Part shown: in pieces, positions 7,923-12,192 of the stretch | Numbering within the stretch: the first letter of the stretch is position 1 | Layout: the number at the start of each line of letters is the position of its first letter | Assembly: GCA_947446335.1 (NCBI GenBank) | Contig: CANFGA010000044.1 | Coordinates: forward strand, 1 to 12,192 | DNA length: 12,192 bases | Direction: 5' to 3' | Source of the DNA: Oxalobacteraceae bacterium | GTDB taxonomy: Bacteria > Pseudomonadota > Gammaproteobacteria > Burkholderiales > Burkholderiaceae_D | The notes under the pieces: generated by a model | Told to the model about the DNA's origin: nothing | Databases searched by the model: none | The model's input: only the letters and a program-made list of their open reading frames with translations | Position numbers and translations under genes: made by a program

Positions 7923-9221
7923 TCAGGCTGGACTGCAGGATGGAATCTGGGCCGGCGGCGCCTTGAACGTGTAATGCATCCACACCAGCGACACGCACAC
8001 TGCGCCATAGAGCAGCATGAAGGCCGAAGAGCGCACTCCCGTCAGATCGACCAGCGCGCCGAACAGGATGGGCAGCACGAAGCCGCCCAGGCCGCCGGCC
8101 AGGCCGACGACGCCGGACACGGCGCCGATGTTGTCGGTGAAATCGTCGGCGATGAACTTGAAGACCGACGCCTTGCCGATCGCCATCGCGACGCCGACGA
8201 TGAACAGCAGCGTCGTGAACATCCACGGCTTCAACGCGATGTGCAGCGTGAATTCGCCAGTCACGGTTTGAATCACCACGCTCGCTGGCGGATAGGACAG
8301 CAGGAAGAAGCAGACCCAGCACACCCACATGACCCACCAGGTCACTTGATGGGCGCCGTAGCGGTCGGCGATCCAGCCACCGAGGGCGCGCAGCATGCCG
8401 CCCGGCAGCGAAAAGCACGCTGCCAGCAGCGCCGCCAGGCGCAGGTCGAAGCCGTATTCGGCGATGTAATACTTGGTCATCCACAGCGCCAGGGCGACAT
8501 AGCCGCCGAACACGACCGAGTAATACTGGCAATAGCGCCACACGCGCGGATCCTTCAGCACCGTCATTTGCTGCACGAATGAAACAGAGACCGGGGCCTG
8601 ATGCGTCTGGTCGGTGTACGAGAAAAACCAGAATAGCAGCGCCGTGACCAGGAGCGCCGTCGCATACACGGTCGGCAGCATTTGCCAGCCAAAGCTGGTG
8701 ATGATTACCGGCGCGACGAACTTGGTCAGCGCGGAGCCGGAATTGCCGGCGCCAAAGATGCCCATCGCCAGGCCGCGCCGTTCTTGCGGGAACCAGCGCG
8801 CCACATAGGGCGTGCCGACCGAGAACGAGCCCCCGACCAGACCGAGAAAGGCGCCCAGCACCAGAAAATGCCAGTATTGGCTTGCGTAGCGCATCAGATA
8901 GATCGGCGCCGCGCTCGCCAACATCAGCAAGAAAAACACGATCCGTCCGCCGTAGCGGTCGGTCCAGATGCCCAGCGGCACCCGCACCAGCGATCCGGTC
9001 AGCACCGGCATCGCTGCCAGCAAGCCGAACTGGGTTTCATTGAGATCGAGCAGTTTCTTGATCGGTATCCCCAGCACCGCGAACATCATCCAGAGCGCAA
9101 AGCAGATCGTGAAAGCGAACGTGCTGCTGATGAGCACTGAAATTTGCTGGCGTTGATGGCGCTCGCCGCTGGTGGTTAACTCGGCTGTAGTTGACCGGGC
9201 TGTAGTTGCATTGCTTGGCAC
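7923..9221 (-). CDS. narK1: Type 1 NarK nitrate transporter (nitrate/H+ symporter type)
   Basis: This is a major facilitator protein with 12 predicted membrane spans. Type 1 NarK proteins, such as the first half of Paracoccus NarK, are thought to import nitrate with protons and to start respiration before nitrite accumulates. Counting from the GTG at 9221 it has 432 residues. Key sites are R80 (GSLVRVPLG) and R278 (GGMLRALGGW), MFS motif A GIWTDRYGGR (84-93) with a second copy GGWIADRYGAH (281-291), and the nitrate signature VGGSFSVGTPYVARWFP (129-145). ATGs at 9293 and 9242 are in frame but lack ribosome binding sites; GGGAG at 9229-9233 lies 7 bases before the GTG. The first 26 residues are Thr-rich and not conserved in character. 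It is followed by narK2, the usual paired order. Confidence 0.93.
   Translation of the reverse strand: MPSNATTARSTTAELTTSGERHQRQQISVLISSTFAFTICFALWMMFAVLGIPIKKLLDLNETQFGLLAAMPVLTGSLVRVPLGIWTDRYGGRIVFFLLMLASAAPIYLMRYASQYWHFLVLGAFLGLVGGSFSVGTPYVARWFPQERRGLAMGIFGAGNSGSALTKFVAPVIITSFGWQMLPTVYATALLVTALLFWFFSYTDQTHQAPVSVSFVQQMTVLKDPRVWRYCQYYSVVFGGYVALALWMTKYYIAEYGFDLRLAALLAACFSLPGGMLRALGGWIADRYGAHQVTWWVMWVCWVCFFLLSYPPASVVIQTVTGEFTLHIALKPWMFTTLLFIVGVAMAIGKASVFKFIADDFTDNIGAVSGVVGLAGGLGGFVLPILFGALVDLTGVRSSAFMLLYGAVCVSLVWMHYTFKAPPAQIPSCSPA
9183..9208 (-). repeat. Short tandem repeat in the narK1 N-terminal coding region
   Basis: GGCTGTAGTTG (plus-strand reading) occurs at 9183-9193 and again at 9198-9208, a 15-base period that keeps the reading frame. 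It encodes the Thr/Ala-rich tail around ATTARSTTAE before the first membrane span. It looks like a local duplication in a loosely constrained tail. Confidence 0.6.
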
Positions 9222-9228
9222 GCTGATT

Positions 9229-9233
9229 CTCCC
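9229..9233 (-). promoter_or_regulatory. Ribosome binding site that fixes the narK1 start at GTG
   Basis: Minus-strand GGGAG is followed by 7 bases and then GTG at 9221. Neither upstream in-frame ATG (9242, 9293) has a purine-rich site at a useful distance, so this element decides the start. The region 9234-9376, upstream of narK1, should carry its promoter. I see the small inverted repeat ACCC-GTA-GGGT at 9280-9290 but no convincing FNR or NarL site. Confidence 0.7.
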
Positions 9234-9376
9234 TGTACGCATGGCACAAGGGTAAGGCGCGCAGCGCAATAGCACCATCACCCGTAGGGTCATGTTGCAA
9301 AGGCAATCTGGCTAGCGCATTGCGCCGAAATGACTAGATGTCGGGGCAATCGCATGGGAAAACAGCGGCAATATTG

Positions 9377-9407
9377 GCGCCATCGGTCCTGACCAGGCCG
9401 ATGGCGC
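9377..9407 (-). terminator. Hairpin downstream of marC, probable terminator
   Basis: Perfect 10-bp arms GCGCCATCGG (9377-9386) and CCGATGGCGC (9398-9407) enclose an 11-base loop, in which CCT and AGG can extend the stem past one bulged base. It lies 33 bases after the marC stop. On the minus strand the stem is followed by CAATATTGCCGCTGTTTTCC, so the T-run is short and displaced. It separates the marC unit from the narK1 promoter region. Confidence 0.6.
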
Positions 9408-9440
9408 TGTTGCGAAGCAGGCCTTGCAGCAGCAACTTGG

Positions 9441-10079
9441 CTACAAGGGATGGCCCAGCACCGGGAACAGCTTGTGCAGACCGCTGGCCATGACCTCGAT
9501 CGCCAGCGCGGCCAGAATCAAGCCCATCAGCCGCGTCATCACGTTGATGCCGGTTTTTCCCAGTATTCTGGCGATCGGCTCTGCCAGCGAAAAACACACG
9601 GCGGTGGCCAGTCCGACCACGACGCCATAACCGACCAGCGTCGCCACCTGGAGCGCGGTCTCGGCTTTTTCAGCGTAAATCACCACGGTGGACATCGTCG
9701 CCGGCCCGGTCAACAGCGGTATCGTCAACGGCACCACGGCAATGCTGTCGCCCATCGCTGCCTTGGCCGCGCCATCTTCCAGGTCATGGCTTTGCACCTT
9801 GGCCTCGGCCGGCATCGCATTGAGCATGTTCATCGCACTGAGCAGCAACAGCATGCCGCCGCCGACTTGAAAACTGGCCAGCGAAATGCTGAAGAAGTCG
9901 AGAATTTGCAACCCCAGCACCGCACAGGCGGCGATCACGACAAAGGCGCTGAAGGAAGCCGTCACGATGGTGCGCCGGCGCTGCTCGGCGTTGAAACCCC
10001 GTGTGTAGTGGATGAAAAACGGCACGATGGCCAGCGGGTTGACGATGGCCAGCAGCGCCACCAATGGCTTGAAATCCAT
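9441..10079 (-). CDS. MarC-family (UPF0056) inner-membrane protein
   Basis: The 212 residues match the MarC/YchE/YhgN family, whose function is unsettled despite the old 'multiple antibiotic resistance' name. Family marks are the early AIVNPLAIVPFFIHYT (residues 11-26) and PLTIPLLTGPATMSTVVIYA (117-136), the two Pro-rich membrane re-entry blocks. About six hydrophobic spans can be drawn: roughly 5-25, 40-62, 70-88, 112-136, 144-166 and 182-205. A charged loop (AEAKVQSHDLEDGAAK, 91-106) splits the halves. AAGGAA 8 bases before the ATG supports the start. It is 140 bp from the phosphopantetheinyl transferase gene upstream and ends in a hairpin, so it is probably a single-gene transcript with no functional tie to the nitrate genes. 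Confidence 0.93.
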   Translation of the reverse strand: MDFKPLVALLAIVNPLAIVPFFIHYTRGFNAEQRRRTIVTASFSAFVVIAACAVLGLQILDFFSISLASFQVGGGMLLLLSAMNMLNAMPAEAKVQSHDLEDGAAKAAMGDSIAVVPLTIPLLTGPATMSTVVIYAEKAETALQVATLVGYGVVVGLATAVCFSLAEPIARILGKTGINVMTRLMGLILAALAIEVMASGLHKLFPVLGHPL

Positions 10080-10104
10080 GACTTCGTTCCTTGTTGCTTG
10101 AGCG

Positions 10105-10139
10105 GTTAAAATTGCTAATTAATTCACTTTATTGATTCG
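10105..10139 (-). promoter_or_regulatory. AT-rich segment upstream of marC, likely promoter
   Basis: In otherwise GC-rich DNA this stretch, 25-60 bases before the marC ATG, is strongly AT-rich (on the minus strand it contains AATAAAGTGAATTAATTAGC and AATTTTAA). It can supply -10-like hexamers, for example TTAATT or TTTTAA, but I cannot fix a matching -35 box. The composition and position are observed; promoter activity is inferred. Confidence 0.4.
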
Positions 10140-10198
10140 ACCTATCCCACATCGACGTCATTATCACAAGCATGACAATCACCCAGCAAGCCCATAGG

Positions 10199-10220
10199 AA
10201 AAAAATCGCTGCGGATCGAT
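10199..10220 (-). terminator. Weak terminator candidate after the phosphopantetheinyl transferase gene
   Basis: Seven Ts in a row on the minus strand (10205-10199) follow the stop codon closely. They are preceded by a poor stem (ATCG...CGAT). The T-run is clear but the stem is short, so this may be only a partial stop signal. Confidence 0.3.
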
Positions 10221-10873
10221 CAAACGCTGTCTTGCGGCCCGGCGGGCGTGGCCACGGTGCCGATGAAGGGTGCGGGCAAGTCGAGCGCGGCAATCCGCAG
10301 CACCGCTAGCGGGACAGCCATCGGTGGCGCCGGATGCCATTCGGCCAGCACCAGGCCGCGGCATTTCAGACTCGCTTCATGCGCGGTCCAGGCAGCCGCG
10401 AATGCCGTGTGGCGCAGTTGCGGCGCGACATCAGCCAAGGCCGCAGCACAAGCCGGGGCCAGATAATCGCGCGCCAGCAGCAGCAGATCGTTCCAATTGT
10501 CGCTGCCGCTAGCCTGCGGTACGCGCATCAGATCGACGCCGATCGAGCCATGCAGGTTGATCGCAGCCAGCGACAGCCCTGCCTCATGGCTGATCGACAG
10601 GCCGATGCTCTGATCCAGAACGCCATCAGTAGCTATGGCGATCACCGGTGCATGGCCCGGCATCGAGCTCAAGATGATCTGTTCTGGCGTCAACCCCAGC
10701 AATGGACCCAGCATCTGTCGCACAGCCAGCCGGATCTGTGCGCGCGCATCGGCGCGGCTGCGCACGTCATCGGTGACGATCCCGATGACGATCACGCCCT
10801 CGCACGGCGATGGCAGCGCTCCCGGCCATCGATGGACCGGATGTCCGAGCGGTGCTCTGATCGAGTCATCCAT
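10220..10873 (-). CDS. 4'-phosphopantetheinyl transferase superfamily protein, divergent
   Basis: Enzymes of this family move the phosphopantetheine arm from coenzyme A onto a Ser of carrier domains, which activates nonribosomal peptide and polyketide synthetases. The 217 residues show GLSISHEAGLSLAAI (91-105), SIGVDLMRV (110-118) and AAWTAHEASLKCRG (160-173), the three family blocks in order. D114, E166 and K170 fit the metal and catalytic positions. Two changes stand out: M116 replaces the second acidic residue of the usual D-x-E/D, and H165 replaces the Lys of W-x-x-K-E. The ATG at 10873 has GAGG 6 bases upstream and overlaps the stop of the synthetase gene by 8 bp. A TTG at 10897 is a poorer start. 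The coupling suggests that the synthetase upstream is its target. Confidence 0.85.
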   Translation of the reverse strand: MDDSIRAPLGHPVHRWPGALPSPCEGVIVIGIVTDDVRSRADARAQIRLAVRQMLGPLLGLTPEQIILSSMPGHAPVIAIATDGVLDQSIGLSISHEAGLSLAAINLHGSIGVDLMRVPQASGSDNWNDLLLLARDYLAPACAAALADVAPQLRHTAFAAAWTAHEASLKCRGLVLAEWHPAPPMAVPLAVLRIAALDLPAPFIGTVATPAGPQDSV

Positions 10874-12192
10874 CGGACACCTCGTCACGTACGCCAACGC
10901 GCGCGGGTGCTGCCGGGCAGCCAGCCCAGCGGCTCGCGGCCGGAATATTCTCCCCCTTCATGACCAGCGTCAGCGGACCGAGCCTGGCATTGTCGCCCAC
11001 TTCGGCGCTGTAGAGCACCGAACTGCGCGGTCCCATGGTGACGCGCTGGCCGATCTTGACGTGATCGACCTTCATCACCCGGTCTTCGAACAAATGGGTT
11101 TGCGGACAGCACAAGGCATTCAATTCGCTGTAATCGCCGATGGCGACGCAGTCGAATTCGGTGATGTCGGTAGTGTCGAGGTAGACGCCACGCCCCATCT
11201 TGCATCCGAGCAAATTGAAAGCCAGCGGCAGCCACGGCGTGCCGCGCAAATAGCGCATGAAGTTAGGCACTGCAATCCCCTCGTACAGATTGGTCACGCC
11301 CTCGGACAGCCAGACGAACGGAGTCCACATCGGTTCGGCGCGCTTGCGATAGCGCCCGATCAAGCCCCATTTGAAGACCAGCACAAAGATGTAATTGCCC
11401 ACGCCATAAGCGAGCCCGGCCAGACTGAGATTCCAGATCACGCCGCCCCAGCGCCCGGCGTTCGCGATCGGCATCACGTCCAGCACGACCGTGTAGCCGG
11501 CGGCGATGACAACCGCATGCGGCGCGGCGATCCGAAACGCTTCGATCAAGCCGCGCCCCAGACGGCGCAGCAACGAGGGGCGAAAGGTCAATTCCTCGGG
11601 ATAACCGGTGACCTGTTCGCGCGCCGGCAAGTTGATCGGCGGCGAACCGAGCCAGGTATCGCCGCTGGCCATGCGCTCATTGCTGGGCGCGCTCGAATGG
11701 ACGCCGATCAAGACGTTTTCCGGCAAGATCGTGCCATCGGGAATGTAGGCGCCATTGCCGACAAAACTGCGATGCGAGACCACCGTCGGCTGCATCGTCA
11801 TCCAGCCGCCATCGATCTGTTCGTCGCCCAGCATCACCGCATCGGCGATGAAGGTTTCATCGCCCAGCGTCAGCATGTCCGGCACTACGCCGAGCGCACT
11901 CGAAATTTCCGCATTGCGCCCGACCTTGGCGCCCAGCAGCCGATACCAGAACGGCGCGTAGACGGTCGCATAGATACCGTGCAGCACGATCAGGCTCGAT
12001 TCCTGGATCTGGCTGACCAGCCATTTGGCGCAATAAGTATTGCTGTGCACCTTCGAGCGCCCTGCCTTCAATTTTGGCAATACGGTCCAGCGGATCGCCG
12101 CCGACACCAGCGCCGTCAGCACGATCAGCACGATACTGGCCGGCAAGGCCAGCACGAAATAGCGCGCCAGTTGCATCCAGAGTTGATTGCCC
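10866..12192 (-). CDS. Pls/PosA-type nonribosomal peptide synthetase, C-terminal part (5' part beyond right edge)
   Basis: About 441 C-terminal residues are visible and the frame stays open through the right edge. Numbered from the Met at 12176: a membrane span (about 7-29), a hexapeptide-type left-handed beta-helix block (about 82-165, LGAKVGRNAEISS to VLIGVHSS), more hydrophobic segments (about 218-235 and 248-272), and a second beta-helix block (about 323-408, LGCKMGRGVYLD to LGPLTLVMKG). This membrane and beta-helix layout is that of the terminal domain of Pls/PosA synthetases, which include the epsilon-poly-lysine synthetase. The adenylation and carrier domains should lie beyond the edge. 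The phosphopantetheinyl transferase gene overlapping its stop supports this over a free-standing acetyltransferase. The product cannot be predicted without the adenylation domain. Confidence 0.82.
   Translation of the reverse strand, partial: GNQLWMQLARYFVLALPASIVLIVLTALVSAAIRWTVLPKLKAGRSKVHSNTYCAKWLVSQIQESSLIVLHGIYATVYAPFWYRLLGAKVGRNAEISSALGVVPDMLTLGDETFIADAVMLGDEQIDGGWMTMQPTVVSHRSFVGNGAYIPDGTILPENVLIGVHSSAPSNERMASGDTWLGSPPINLPAREQVTGYPEELTFRPSLLRRLGRGLIEAFRIAAPHAVVIAAGYTVVLDVMPIANAGRWGGVIWNLSLAGLAYGVGNYIFVLVFKWGLIGRYRKRAEPMWTPFVWLSEGVTNLYEGIAVPNFMRYLRGTPWLPLAFNLLGCKMGRGVYLDTTDITEFDCVAIGDYSELNALCCPQTHLFEDRVMKVDHVKIGQRVTMGPRSSVLYSAEVGDNARLGPLTLVMKGENIPAASRWAGCPAAPARVGVRDEVSDG
10880..10883 (-). 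promoter_or_regulatory. Ribosome binding site deciding the phosphopantetheinyl transferase start
   Basis: Minus-strand GAGG is followed by 6 bases and the ATG at 10873. It lies inside the last codons of the synthetase gene, so ribosomes finishing that gene can restart directly on the next. Confidence 0.65.

Noticed and set aside
9294..9307. TTGC-N4-GCAA upstream of narK1 as an FNR-type box.
   Set aside because: The half sites are two bases too close for an FNR/ANR dimer.
10158..10177. GTCAT...ATGAC inverted repeat between marC and the phosphopantetheinyl transferase gene.
   Set aside because: The 5-base arms with a 10-base loop are within chance expectation.
10874..10897. A TTG start for the phosphopantetheinyl transferase.
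   Set aside because: The ATG at 10873 has GAGG at ideal spacing and gives a typical short overlap.

Overview
The window looks like chromosomal DNA of a GC-rich betaproteobacterium, most likely Oxalobacteraceae or a relative (inferred from protein style, codon use and the conserved small gene at 5255; no rRNA or other marker is present). Almost everything is on the minus strand. I see no mobile element, CRISPR array, tRNA or rRNA.

Left part (1-5009, minus): narG, complete, and narH, cut by the left edge. They encode the molybdenum catalytic subunit and the iron-sulfur electron-transfer subunit of membrane-bound respiratory nitrate reductase. The two genes overlap by 4 bp (ATGA). narJ and narI would be expected just beyond the left edge. 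A 245-bp control region (5010-5254) lies upstream of narG. It holds an FNR/ANR-like site, a long imperfect inverted repeat and a small leader hairpin.

Middle (5255-9221): a conserved small gene of unknown function on the plus strand converges on a beta-class carbonic anhydrase gene, with two back-to-back palindromes between them. Upstream of the carbonic anhydrase on the minus strand are two nitrate transporter genes, a type 2 NarK (antiporter type) and a type 1 NarK (proton symporter type). Reading direction is therefore narK1 - narK2 - carbonic anhydrase, then a gap with an opposing gene, then narG - narH. The usual contiguous narK1-narK2-narGHJI arrangement is split in two here. The narK1 start is best placed at a GTG with a strong ribosome binding site.

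Right part (9377-12192, minus): a MarC-family membrane protein gene as a separate unit with its own AT-rich upstream region and a strong downstream hairpin. Next to it is a two-gene unit: the C-terminal part of a Pls/PosA-type nonribosomal peptide synthetase (membrane segments plus two left-handed beta-helix blocks, cut by the right edge), followed with an 8-bp overlap by a divergent 4'-phosphopantetheinyl transferase that probably arms its carrier domain. This synthetase pair is the least characterised system in the window. The nitrate genes are conventional, and their arrangement and control sites are the points of interest.
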